This document shows positions 1 through 7,691 of a stretch of 44,707 nucleotides of DNA, one piece after another. How positions within the stretch are numbered: position 1 is the stretch's first letter; each line of letters opens with the position of its first letter. The notes beneath the pieces are model-generated. The model had not been told where the DNA came from. It saw only the letters and a program-made list of their open reading frames with translations, and did not search any database. A program made the position numbers and the translations under genes. Source of the DNA: Streptomyces silaceus (GTDB taxonomy: Bacteria > Actinomycetota > Actinomycetes > Streptomycetales > Streptomycetaceae); contig NZ_LIRJ01000146.1 of the NCBI RefSeq assembly GCF_001419745.1, positions 1 through 44,707 on the forward strand. Direction: 5' to 3'.

Positions 1-174
1 CCCTCACGGTACGCACCCCCGGAACCCCCCACTCCGCCGCCGCGCGGAGCGGGTTCGCAGGATCGACGCGTCCGGGGTCGGAATCGATGGGGGCGTGCTG
101 GGTATCGCGGAGCCCCGGCCGGGCGCAGGCCCCACGGATCCCCCGTGGACCCCGCGCCCGGTGACGGGTGAGCG
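1..174. other. Left-edge intergenic stretch
   Basis: No gene can be supported here. The sequence lies downstream of the permease gene that stops at 175. A small perfect hairpin (CCACGG, 5-nt loop, CCGTGG, at 132-148) could help end that transcript, but it is short. Any gene further left is outside the window. Confidence 0.5.
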
Positions 175-1056
175 CTACTTCACCGAGCCCGCCGTCAGGC
201 CCGACACCACATGCCGCTCGATGAACGCGAACAGGATGACGACCGGGACGATGGCGACCACCGACGCGGCGAACAGGTAGTTCCACTGCACCGTGTAGTT
301 GCCGATGAAGTTGTTGATGCCCACCGTCAGCGGCTGCTTGTCCGGTTCCGTGGTGAGGGTCAGGCCCATCACGAACTCGTTCCAGGACGTGATGAAGGTG
401 AAGATCACGGCCGTCACCACGCCCGGCAGGGCCAGCGGCAGGGTCACCTTGATCATGGCGCCGAAGCGGCTGGTGCCGTCGACCATGGCGGCCTCCTCCA
501 GCTCCGGCGGGATCGAGGAGATGTAGGCCGTCAGGATCCACACCGCGAACGCGAGGTTGAACGCCGCGTTGGTGAGGATCAGCGTCCAGACGGAGTTGAG
601 CATGTCCAGCTGGTGGAACTCGCGGTAGAGGCCCACCAGGAGCGCCGTCGGCTGGAACATCTGGGTGACCAGGACCAGGAGGAGGAAGAGCTTGCGGCCC
701 CGGTAGCGCATGCGCGCCGTGTAGTACGCGGCGGGCAGCGACACCAGCAGCACCAGCAGCGTCGCGCCGCCGGCCACCAGCAGCGTGACCTGGAGGTTCT
801 GGCCGAGCTCGGACTCCTTCCAGACGTCGATGAAGTTGGCCCACTCCAGGTTCTGGGGCAGGTAGGTGCGGTCCCGCAGCTCCTCCTTGGGGCGGAGCGC
901 GGTGACGATCATCTCCAGGTACGGCGCCAGGAAGATCGCCGCGAGGAGCCAGGCGCAGGCCGTGATGACCAGGGTGCGCGGCCGGAACGTGCGCCCGGGC
1001 CGGTCACCCCCGCCGCTCTTCTGCGGCGCCGGGCGGGTCGCCGTCGCGGTGGCCAT
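175..1056 (-). CDS. Carbohydrate ABC transporter permease (MalG-type)
   Basis: This is an inner-membrane subunit of a CUT1-family sugar importer, about 293 residues. A hydrophobic first segment (TACAWLLAAIFLAPYLEMI) is followed by five further membrane segments. The EAA loop that contacts the ATPase reads EEAAMVDGTSRFGAMIKVTLP, typical of MalG proteins. A GTG lies 18 nt further upstream, but I prefer the ATG at 1056: it follows a GAGGAGGA ribosome site and overlaps the stop of the upstream permease gene by one base (TGATG), which implies translational coupling. It is the last gene of a three-gene operon of binding protein and two permeases. No ATPase gene is present, so the shared MsiK-type ATPase probably energises it. 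The substrate is unknown; a DasR-like box before the operon suggests amino sugars or a related glycan. Confidence 0.9.
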   Translation of the reverse strand: MATATATRPAPQKSGGGDRPGRTFRPRTLVITACAWLLAAIFLAPYLEMIVTALRPKEELRDRTYLPQNLEWANFIDVWKESELGQNLQVTLLVAGGATLLVLLVSLPAAYYTARMRYRGRKLFLLLVLVTQMFQPTALLVGLYREFHQLDMLNSVWTLILTNAAFNLAFAVWILTAYISSIPPELEEAAMVDGTSRFGAMIKVTLPLALPGVVTAVIFTFITSWNEFVMGLTLTTEPDKQPLTVGINNFIGNYTVQWNYLFAASVVAIVPVVILFAFIERHVVSGLTAGSVK

Positions 1057-2003
1057 CAGTCCTCCTCGTTCCACCGGCTGACCTTCAGGAAGATCAGCAC
1101 GAGCACCACGACCATCAGGAAGTTGACGACCGACATGGCCGCGGACTCACCGATGTCGGTCTCCTTCAGCTTGTACATGAACACCATCGACGTGGAGGTG
1201 TCGTAGCCCGGACCGCCCTGGGTCATCGCCCAGATGATCGGGAAGGAGTTGAAGACATTGATGAGGTTGATGACGACGCCGACGAGGAAGGCGGGCCGCA
1301 GCATCGGGAGCGTGATGTGGCGGTACGTCTGCCAGGGCCCCGCCCCGTCGATCCGCGACGCCTCGTACACGTCCTGCGGGATGGTCTGCAGACCGGCCAG
1401 GAGCGTGTACGTGGTGAAGGGGAGGGAGACGAAGACGGCGACGCCCATCATCCACGGCCAGGCGGTCTCCGGCTTGCCCAGCCAGTCCTTGGAGCTGTCG
1501 ATCAGCCCGAGATCCAGCATCAGCGTGTTGAGGACGCCCGCGGTCTGGTTGAGCATCCACTTGAAGCCGATGGCGGTCATCAGGACGGAGGCGGCCCAGG
1601 GGGCGATCAGCGCCCAGCGGGTGATGCGGCGGCCGGGGAACCGCTGGTTGAACAGCTGGGCGAGGGCCAGCGAGAACAGCATGGTGACGCCGACCACGAC
1701 GACCGTCCACAGCACGGTCCACATGAGGACGGACCCGAAGTCGCTCTCCTCGAAGAGCTTCTTGAACTTGTCGGTCCCGGCGCTGCCGCGCACCTTGCCG
1801 GCGATGGAGATGTTGAGGAACGAGGTGCGGATCAGCTCGATGACGGGCCAGACGACCACGGCGAGGATCAGCAGGATGACGGGCGCTATCCAGGGCAGCG
1901 GGCCAAGCCTGGCTATGCCGCTGCGGCGGCTCACCGGCCTGGGCGCGCGCCCGCCCCGTCCCCGGCCGGTCTCGGCCGGGGACGGAGGGGCCTTCAGTGA
2001 CAC
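1056..2003 (-). CDS. Carbohydrate ABC transporter permease (MalF-type)
   Basis: This is the partner permease of the same CUT1 importer, 315 residues. A basic cytoplasmic N-terminus (about residues 1-32) precedes six predicted membrane segments, beginning with PWIAPVILLILAVVVWPVI. The EAA motif YEASRIDGAGPWQTYRHITLP near residue 240 marks the ATPase docking loop. The GTG start is supported by AAGGAG five bases upstream. The gene follows the binding-protein gene by 51 bp and shares one base with the next permease gene, so the three genes form one operon read from about 3400 leftward. The substrate is not evident from sequence. Confidence 0.9.
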   Translation of the reverse strand: MSLKAPPSPAETGRGRGGRAPRPVSRRSGIARLGPLPWIAPVILLILAVVVWPVIELIRTSFLNISIAGKVRGSAGTDKFKKLFEESDFGSVLMWTVLWTVVVVGVTMLFSLALAQLFNQRFPGRRITRWALIAPWAASVLMTAIGFKWMLNQTAGVLNTLMLDLGLIDSSKDWLGKPETAWPWMMGVAVFVSLPFTTYTLLAGLQTIPQDVYEASRIDGAGPWQTYRHITLPMLRPAFLVGVVINLINVFNSFPIIWAMTQGGPGYDTSTSMVFMYKLKETDIGESAAMSVVNFLMVVVLVLIFLKVSRWNEED

Positions 2004-2054
2004 AAGGACTCCTTGCGAACTGGGTGAACTGGGGTAACTACGGTGACGTGACGG

Positions 2055-3317
2055 CTACTTGGACTCCGCCGCAGCCGACTCCGCCTTCTTCTGCAGGTCG
2101 CCGAGGACCGACTTCGCGTCGTCGGAGACCGCCTTGCCGCCGGTCTTCTTGATCTCGGCGGAGACGACGTCCCAGGAGGTGTCACCCAGCGGGTAGAACT
2201 TGGCGTTCGGCAGCACCTGGAAGAACGGCTCCAGGTCCTTGTGCTTGCCGCTGTCCGTCATCTGCTTCAGGGCGTCCTTGGTGACCGGCATGAGGTTGTA
2301 CATCTCGTCGAACGCCAGCATCTTCTTGGAGTACGTGAAGTCCAGGAACTTCTTCACGCCCTCCTTCTCCGCGCCGCCGTCCTTGAACGCCATCATCCAG
2401 TCGGCCACGCCGAGCGTGCTGTTCAGCGGGCCCGCCTTGCCGGGTATGGGCGCGACGCCGTAGTCGACCTTGCCCTCCTTGGCCATCTGGATCAGGCTCG
2501 GGTGGCCGTTGAGCATGCCGACCTTGCCCGCCGCGAAGTCGGCGAACGCCGTCTTACGGTCGGTGGAGGCGGGGTTGGCGTACGTGAGGCCGGGCTTGAC
2601 CAGGTTGGTCTTCAGCCAGTCGAAGGTCTCGACGTTCTTCGCGCTGTCGAGCGTGTACTTGCCGTCCGCGTCGGTGTAGCCGCCGCCGTTGCCGAGCTCC
2701 CACATCATCGACTCGCCCTGGGTCTCCTCGGGGCCGAGCGGCAGGGCGTAGGGCGTCTCGGCGGCCTTCTTGTCCTTGATCTTCTTGGCCGCGGCGGCGA
2801 GTTCGTCCCAGTTCTTCGGCGGGCTCTTGATGCCGGCCTTCTTGAAGACGTCCTTGTTGTAGAACATCACGCGGCTGGAGGAGACCCACGGAATGCCGTA
2901 CTGGGTGCCGTCGACCTCGCCGGCCTTGGCGAAGGAGGGAATCAGGTTGTCGCGGGTCTCGCGCGAGAGGACGTCGTCCGCCTTGTACAGCAGGTCGTCC
3001 GCGACCTTGTCGGCATAGCCGCCGGTCTGCAGCAGGTCGGGCTCGTTGCCCGCCTGGATCATGTTCTTGACGGACTTGTCGATCTCGTTCCAGTTGATGA
3101 CCTGGACGTCGACCGTGTAGCCCTTGTTGGCCTTCTCGAATTCCTTCTTGACCTCGGCCCAGTACACCTTGGAGGCGTTGGAGGCCTTGTCGCCGTAGTC
3201 GGCGGCGACGAGCTTGATGGTCTTGCTGTCACCGCCGTCGCTGTCCCCGCTGCAGCCGGCAAGTGCCAGTGCCATGCAGAGCGTTGCCGCACCGGTGGCG
3301 ACCATTCGATTCCTCAT
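2055..3317 (-). CDS. Sugar ABC transporter substrate-binding lipoprotein
   Basis: This is an extracellular solute-binding protein (family 1) of 420 residues that would capture sugar for the two permeases downstream. The N-terminus has a charged MRNR, a hydrophobic stretch and the lipobox LAGC, so lipid attachment is expected at Cys22. The remainder looks like a MalE-fold protein, with GNEPDLLQTGG near residue 90 and FADFAAGKVGMLNGHPSL near 265. It is clearly different from NgcE encoded upstream on the same strand. A DasR-like box sits 98-113 bp before the start codon, and the ngcG stop is 148 bp upstream, so it probably has its own promoter. The ligand is unknown; chito-oligosaccharides, chitosan fragments or N-glycan-derived sugars are guesses from context only. 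Confidence 0.9.
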   Translation of the reverse strand: MRNRMVATGAATLCMALALAGCSGDSDGGDSKTIKLVAADYGDKASNASKVYWAEVKKEFEKANKGYTVDVQVINWNEIDKSVKNMIQAGNEPDLLQTGGYADKVADDLLYKADDVLSRETRDNLIPSFAKAGEVDGTQYGIPWVSSSRVMFYNKDVFKKAGIKSPPKNWDELAAAAKKIKDKKAAETPYALPLGPEETQGESMMWELGNGGGYTDADGKYTLDSAKNVETFDWLKTNLVKPGLTYANPASTDRKTAFADFAAGKVGMLNGHPSLIQMAKEGKVDYGVAPIPGKAGPLNSTLGVADWMMAFKDGGAEKEGVKKFLDFTYSKKMLAFDEMYNLMPVTKDALKQMTDSGKHKDLEPFFQVLPNAKFYPLGDTSWDVVSAEIKKTGGKAVSDDAKSVLGDLQKKAESAAAESK

Positions 3318-3414
3318 TGCTGTTCAACCCTTCGACATCGGTGTCGACTTGAGCGCGTACAGTCGCCCCCCGCGGCGCCGTGGGCCGAGACTACTCACGC
3401 CCAGAATCACCTCA

Positions 3415-3430
3415 ACAGGCCTAGACCACT
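3415..3430 (-). promoter_or_regulatory. DasR-like box before the second sugar importer
   Basis: On the minus strand this reads AGTGGTCTAGGCCTGT. It agrees at 13 of 16 positions with the Streptomyces DasR-responsive element AGTGGTCTAGACCACT, with the whole left half intact. It lies in the 148-bp gap between the ngcG stop and the binding-protein start. DasR is the GntR-family repressor of GlcNAc and chitin uptake genes; its use here is inference from the match and the neighbouring ngcEFG. Confidence 0.6.
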
Positions 3431-3465
3431 TTCGTGGCCAAGCTGAAATCACCTGCTCCACCAGG

Positions 3466-4362
3466 TCACTTGATGGCTCCCGCGGTCAGACCGGCCTGTA
3501 CCTGTCGCTGGAAGACCGCGTACACGACGAGCACCGGCAGCATGGCGATCGTCAGCCCCGCGAAGAGCGCGCCCCAGTCGCCCCGGTAGCCCTGGGAGAC
3601 CGCCAGCGAGGCGAGCCCCTGCGGCAGCACGTAGTTCTTCTCCTCCTCGTTGTTCAGCAGCAGCGGAAGCAGGTACTGGTTCCACTGGCCGAGGAAGTTG
3701 AAGATGCCGATGCTCACCAGGCCCGGCTTGGCCATCGGCAGCATGATCTGGAAGAACGTCCGGGTGTGCGAGGCCCCGTCGACCATCGCCGCCTCCTGCA
3801 CACCGGTCGGCAGCGTGCGGAAGAAGGAGGTCAGGAAGAAGGTGGTGAAGGGCAGCGAGTACGCGATGTACGCGATCATCAGGCCGGGCCGGGTGTCGAG
3901 GAGACCGAAGTTCTCCATGACCGCGAACAGCGGCACGAGCGCGAGGATGACCGGGAACATCATGCCGCCCGCGAACAGCATGAAGACGAGGCGGTTGCCC
4001 GGGAAGGTGAAGCGGGCGATGACGTACGCCGCCATCGAACCGAGCAGCATCGTGCCGGTCAGCGAACCGGCCAGGATGATGAGCGAGTTGAGGGTGTACT
4101 GACCGATATTGGCCTTGTTCCACGCGTTGCTGAAGTTCTCCCAGTGGAAGGAGGCCGGCCAGCCCATCGGATCGCTGAGGATCTCGGCCGAGGGGCGGAA
4201 CGCGGTGAGCGCGACCCAGATCAGGGGTCCCGCGGCGAGGATCACCCACAGGACGAGGAAGGCGTGCGAGAAGACGTTGAGGGTGGCGCCGCCCGTCTCG
4301 CTCTCGCGGCGGGGCGCGTCCTTGCTCTCGGCACGGGGCCCGGCGGCGGTGGTCGTGGTCAT
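3466..4362 (-). CDS. ngcG: NgcG-like N-acetylglucosamine/diacetylchitobiose permease
   Basis: This is the MalG-type permease of the Ngc importer, 298 residues. After a polar, Thr/Ala-rich N-terminus of about 28 residues, six membrane segments follow, starting at LNVFSHAFLVLWVILAAGPL. The EAA loop is QEAAMVDGASHTRTFFQIMLP, and the C-terminal FQRQVQAGLTAGAIK is typical of MalG proteins. It lies 20 bp downstream of ngcF, in the order ngcE-ngcF-ngcG known from Streptomyces olivaceoviridis. The assignment rests mainly on the adjacent NgcE-like binding protein, because permeases alone say little about substrate. As in the known system, no ATPase gene is present. Confidence 0.87.
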   Translation of the reverse strand: MTTTTAAGPRAESKDAPRRESETGGATLNVFSHAFLVLWVILAAGPLIWVALTAFRPSAEILSDPMGWPASFHWENFSNAWNKANIGQYTLNSLIILAGSLTGTMLLGSMAAYVIARFTFPGNRLVFMLFAGGMMFPVILALVPLFAVMENFGLLDTRPGLMIAYIAYSLPFTTFFLTSFFRTLPTGVQEAAMVDGASHTRTFFQIMLPMAKPGLVSIGIFNFLGQWNQYLLPLLLNNEEEKNYVLPQGLASLAVSQGYRGDWGALFAGLTIAMLPVLVVYAVFQRQVQAGLTAGAIK

Positions 4363-4382
4363 GATGCAGTGCTCCCGCGGTC

Positions 4383-5459
4383 TCAGTATTCGATCCGGTC
4401 GCGATTCCCGACGCGCATGACGATCAGGGAGAAGACCATGCTCAGGGCGAGAAGGACGACGCCGATGGCCGTGGCGTAGCCGTACTGGCCGTCACGGAAG
4501 CGCTCGTAGAGGAAGACCGGAGTCACCTTCAGGACGTGCGGAGGCACCATCACCAGGCAGATCGCGAAGGTGTCGAGCGCCTGGATGCCCATGTAGATCC
4601 AGCCGGTGCGGACCGTGTCCCAGATCAGCGGCAGCGTGACGTTGAAGAAGGTGCGGGTGCGGCCCGCGCCGTCCAGGAGCGCCGCCTCGTAGATGTCCTT
4701 GGGGATCGACCCCATCGCCGCGGAGAAGAGCACGACGTAGAAGCCGACGAAGCTCCAGCTGATGACGACGAGCAGCGAGATCACACCGAGGGACCACTCG
4801 CCGCCCAGCCAGGCGGGCCCGGTGATGCCGATCTTGTCGAGGCCGCCGTTGATCAGGCCGCTGTTGGTGTTGAGGACGCGCCCCCACACCACGGCGATGA
4901 TGGCGACGGACAGGACCTGCGGGAAGAAGTAGACGACCTTGTAGAACGAGGATCCCGCGATGCCCGCGATGGCCTGGCCCCTGCGGTGCCGGCCGCCCGA
5001 GGTGATCATGTAGGCGAAGAAGACGCCGAGGACGAGGGTGAGGAACGGGGCGACGACCAGCAGCAGGGTGCTGACCTTCACCGAGTCCCAGAACCGGACG
5101 TCGTTCCACATCTTCTGGTAGTTGTCGAACCCGATGAAGTTCGCGACCGGGCCGCCGGACCAGTCGGTGAACGAGTAGTAGATCGCCTGGAGGAAGGGCG
5201 AGATGACGAACAGCGCGTAGAACGCGAGTGGCACGGCGAGGAAGCCCACGATGAAGCGGTACTTGTCGAGCGTGCGATAGCGCCGGTCGTAGCGGACCCG
5301 CTCGGGGGTGAAGCGTGGTGGCAGCACCACGGCCAGCACGAACAACAGCGCGTTCGGCGCGCCCGGCGCGGGCCCGCTGCCCGCCTGCTTCGTCGAAGGT
5401 GGCGGATTGTCCACCCGTGTGTCGGTCTTCACGCTGCTCAGCCCCGCCCGCTCTGTCAC
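4383..5459 (-). CDS. ngcF: NgcF-like N-acetylglucosamine/diacetylchitobiose permease
   Basis: This is the MalF-type permease of the Ngc importer, 358 residues. It has a long polar N-terminus, then a hydrophobic segment at about residues 33-47, a charged stretch (RFTPERVRYDRRYRTLDKYRF) and the first clear membrane span FIVGFLAVPLAFYALFVISP. The EAA loop is YEAALLDGAGRTRTFFNVTLP. The GTG start at 5459 is the furthest upstream option and lacks a strong ribosome site, so the exact start is uncertain. The gene is separated from ngcE by 122 bp holding two stem-loops that may lower permease expression relative to the binding protein. Confidence 0.86.
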   Translation of the reverse strand: MTERAGLSSVKTDTRVDNPPPSTKQAGSGPAPGAPNALLFVLAVVLPPRFTPERVRYDRRYRTLDKYRFIVGFLAVPLAFYALFVISPFLQAIYYSFTDWSGGPVANFIGFDNYQKMWNDVRFWDSVKVSTLLLVVAPFLTLVLGVFFAYMITSGGRHRRGQAIAGIAGSSFYKVVYFFPQVLSVAIIAVVWGRVLNTNSGLINGGLDKIGITGPAWLGGEWSLGVISLLVVISWSFVGFYVVLFSAAMGSIPKDIYEAALLDGAGRTRTFFNVTLPLIWDTVRTGWIYMGIQALDTFAICLVMVPPHVLKVTPVFLYERFRDGQYGYATAIGVVLLALSMVFSLIVMRVGNRDRIEY

Positions 5460-5482
5460 ATGCTCTACGTGCTGTTGGGTGC

Positions 5483-5566
5483 CGTACGGCCCGGTGGGTG
5501 CCGTGGCCTGCCCGCCGGGCCGTACGCCCTCGGTCGTGTACCGGGGTCAGGGGCCGCGAAGGCCCC
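5483..5566 (-). promoter_or_regulatory. Two intercistronic stem-loops between ngcE and ngcF
   Basis: Reading with transcription (minus strand), the first is GGGGCC-TTCGC-GGCCCC at 5566-5550, directly after the ngcE stop. The second has perfect 12-bp arms CGTACGGCCCGG and CCGGGCCGTACG (5515-5526 and 5483-5494) around a 20-nt loop. Such structures after a binding-protein gene commonly stabilise the upstream message or attenuate read-through, giving more binding protein than permease. That role is inferred. Confidence 0.6.
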
Positions 5567-5581
5567 GGACCGCCTGGAGGG

Positions 5582-7015
5582 TCAGGCCTTCTTGATCTTG
5601 GTGATGTCGGGGTCGTTCTTGATCCGGTCGGAGGCCTTCTGCATGGTCTCCATCGCCTGCTTGGTGCCGATCTGGCCCTGCATGAACTGGTGGATCATGT
5701 TGTTGAAGTCCTCGCGGAACAGCTCGTTGTACCAGTCGAAGAACTTGGGGATGACGATGTTCTCGCCCGCCGCGTCGATGGCCTTCTTCGCGCTCGCCGC
5801 GCCGGACGGCAGCTTCTGGCCGTCGATGGCGCCCTTGACGACGGGGATGGAGCCGACCTCCTTGAAGAGGTTGAGGGCGGCCTCCTTGCTGTACATCATC
5901 CGCATCCACTCCAGGCCGCCCTGGCGGTTCCGGGCCTTGGCCGGGACGATGAAGGGCTCACCGGCCGGGGCGTAGAGCGTGCCGAACGGCATCTTGTCGG
6001 AGGAGTCGAGCGAGGGGGTCGCGCCCACCGTCATCGCGAAGTCCTCGGGCGTGGTGTCCTTCGCCTCGTTCTCCACCCAGGAGCCGTTGGGGACGAAGAC
6101 GCACTTGCCCTCCTTCGTCCACGCGGTCTGCATCTCGGTGTGCGCCTCGGTGCCGTCGAAGCCGGTGAGCACGTACTTCTTGGAGACGAGCTCCTCCCAG
6201 GCCTCGAAGACGTCCTTGACCGCGTCGTGCTTCCAGGCGTCGGGCTCCAGGTAGTCCATGGCCTCGATGACGTCGCGGCCGCCGCGCTGGGCGAACATCG
6301 CGTACATGCTGAAGAACATGTAGCGCGGGTGCCCGCCCGGGTAGCTCCAGCCGTGGATGCCCTTGCCCTTGGCCTTCTTGCAGACCGCGAGCATCTCGTC
6401 CCAGGTCTTGGGGTACGCGGAGTCCAGGCCCTCCTCCAGCAGCTTCTTGGAGTACCAGTTGCCGTACACCGTCAGCGTGATGTTGAGCTGGTAGCACTCC
6501 TGGCCGCCGAAGCGGCCCATCTGCTCGACGACCGGCACCAGGGTGTCGCGCACGGTGACGCCCGGGTCGTCCCAGGAGGGCGCGTCCAGGACCTCGCCGA
6601 GGTCGGCGACCTGCTTGTTGTGGACCAGCTTGCCGATGTTCATCTGCTCGGCGCCGGAGTTGTTGACGACGTCCGCCGTGGGCTTGCCGCGGACGATCTT
6701 CGGCTGGACCTGGGTGGCGATCTTCGTCGTCGCCTTCTGGTCCGGCTCGGCCTTCGGGTACTTCTCGGCATACATGTCCGTGACGAACTGGGCGTACTTG
6801 TCGCCGTATCCGCCGTTGAAGATGTAGACCGTCAGGCCCGCGTCGTCCTTCACGCCCAGCGGGTTCTTCTTGGACTTCTTGCCCTTCTCGGCCTTGTTGT
6901 CCTCGCCGCCTCCGCTGGCGCAGGAGGTGAGGGCCCCGACGGCGGGGACCGCGAGCAGACCGACGGCTGCCGCCCTCTTCATGACATCACGACGGTTGAC
7001 GCTGGTGGATCCCAT
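5582..7015 (-). CDS. ngcE: NgcE-like N-acetylglucosamine/diacetylchitobiose-binding lipoprotein
   Basis: This 477-residue extracellular binding protein would capture GlcNAc and (GlcNAc)2, the products of chitin breakdown, for the NgcFG permeases. The N-terminus carries a twin-arginine-like signal (VNRRDVMKRAAAVGLLAV) followed by the lipobox LTSC, suggesting a Tat-exported lipoprotein. The overall sequence, including IFNGGYGDKYAQFVTDMYA, the GWSYPGGHPRYMF stretch and the C-terminal FFDWYNELFREDFNNMIHQF, is what I recognise as the NgcE family. I choose ATG 7015 because GAGGA lies eight bases upstream; a TTG at 7021 is also open. It heads the ngcEFG operon, and a DasR-like box lies about 280 bp upstream. 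Confidence 0.9.
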   Translation of the reverse strand: MGSTSVNRRDVMKRAAAVGLLAVPAVGALTSCASGGGEDNKAEKGKKSKKNPLGVKDDAGLTVYIFNGGYGDKYAQFVTDMYAEKYPKAEPDQKATTKIATQVQPKIVRGKPTADVVNNSGAEQMNIGKLVHNKQVADLGEVLDAPSWDDPGVTVRDTLVPVVEQMGRFGGQECYQLNITLTVYGNWYSKKLLEEGLDSAYPKTWDEMLAVCKKAKGKGIHGWSYPGGHPRYMFFSMYAMFAQRGGRDVIEAMDYLEPDAWKHDAVKDVFEAWEELVSKKYVLTGFDGTEAHTEMQTAWTKEGKCVFVPNGSWVENEAKDTTPEDFAMTVGATPSLDSSDKMPFGTLYAPAGEPFIVPAKARNRQGGLEWMRMMYSKEAALNLFKEVGSIPVVKGAIDGQKLPSGAASAKKAIDAAGENIVIPKFFDWYNELFREDFNNMIHQFMQGQIGTKQAMETMQKASDRIKNDPDITKIKKA

Positions 7016-7084
7016 GCTCAAGTCCTCGCCTTCTCCAGGACTCAGGCGGTGAACCGGACCCTCCCCGGCACCGCGGTGGTGTGA

Positions 7085-7198
7085 AGCTGGGGTCGTGCGT
7101 TACAGCTGGGTCGTGCGGTGGATCTGTGGAGCACTGCGGTGGTTCGGTGGAGCGGCACTGCGATGGATCTGTAGGGCACTGCGATGGAGCGGTGGAAC
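7085..7198. repeat. Degenerate tandem repeats upstream of ngcE
   Basis: A 45-bp unit (7115-7159) is followed by a degenerate, shorter copy (7160-7198). The first 21 bases of each, GCGGTGGATCTGTGGAGCAC(T) and GCGATGGATCTGTAGGGCAC(T), agree at 18 of 21 positions. Within each unit GCRRTGG recurs about every 22 bases. Just before, AGCTGGG(G)TCGTGCG occurs twice (7085 and 7104). The function is unknown. Confidence 0.7.
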
Positions 7199-7296
7199 AT
7201 CGGATTCGGTTGGCGGAAAACGGAGTTCGCACATCCGAGCCCCCGCACCCCGCCGTCCCGGGCCCGCGAACCGGCCGAACGGCCGTGCAGACGCCG

Positions 7297-7312
7297 ACAG
7301 GTATAGTCCACT
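7297..7312 (-). promoter_or_regulatory. DasR-like box upstream of ngcE
   Basis: The minus strand reads AGTGGACTATACCTGT, matching the DasR consensus AGTGGTCTAGACCACT at 12 of 16 positions and the box at 3415-3430 at 13 of 16. It is 282 bp before the ngcE start and 380 bp before the divergent GH92 gene, so it could serve either direction. Confidence 0.5.
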
Positions 7313-7691
7313 CGCCGCGGGGTGGGCAAGATCGAATACAGCATTGACCGGCAGCCTTGTCCGAGTTGAGACCTGCGATGTTCCCCTCCGAAACCTCTCG
7401 CACATCACCGTCGATCCACGTGGACTTTCGCGGCGGTTTCCATGGACTTTCCGGCAGGTGACCCACGGGGCGTCGGCGGCCTTCGGGATCCGTCCGACGA
7501 TCTCGCAGGCCGCGCCGCCCGATCGCCGTCGCGCCGGGCGCCTGGCCGGATTCCTTCCACGGCGCGCCGGCCCCTCTACACCATCACGCCCCCCGCCAAC
7601 AGCCTTGACACCACTCGTCACTTGCCGCCCTACTAGACCTTGCGCAGCGACCGTGACAACGTTGTCCACACCCGCAAGGAGGGGCTCGGGG

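Larger units (their letters stand above)
7016..7691. other. 676-bp divergent regulatory region, ngcE / GH92 gene
   Basis: This gap separates ngcE from the divergently read GH92 gene. It holds a degenerate tandem repeat (7085-7198) and a DasR-like box (7297-7312). Both strands stay open across the repeats in some frames, but I see no convincing ribosome site or family match for a small gene. The GH92 gene is preceded by AAGGAGGGG at 7676-7684. The length is large for a simple divergent promoter. Confidence 0.6.

Noticed and set aside
7081..7347. A Cys/His-rich repeat peptide encoded by the tandem repeats
   Set aside because: The composition simply reflects the DNA repeats, other frames are open too, and there is no ribosome site.
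7095..7691. A 199-residue N-terminal extension of the GH92 protein
   Set aside because: It has no family similarity and runs through the repeat region. A strong ribosome site and a signal peptide support the ATG at 7692.
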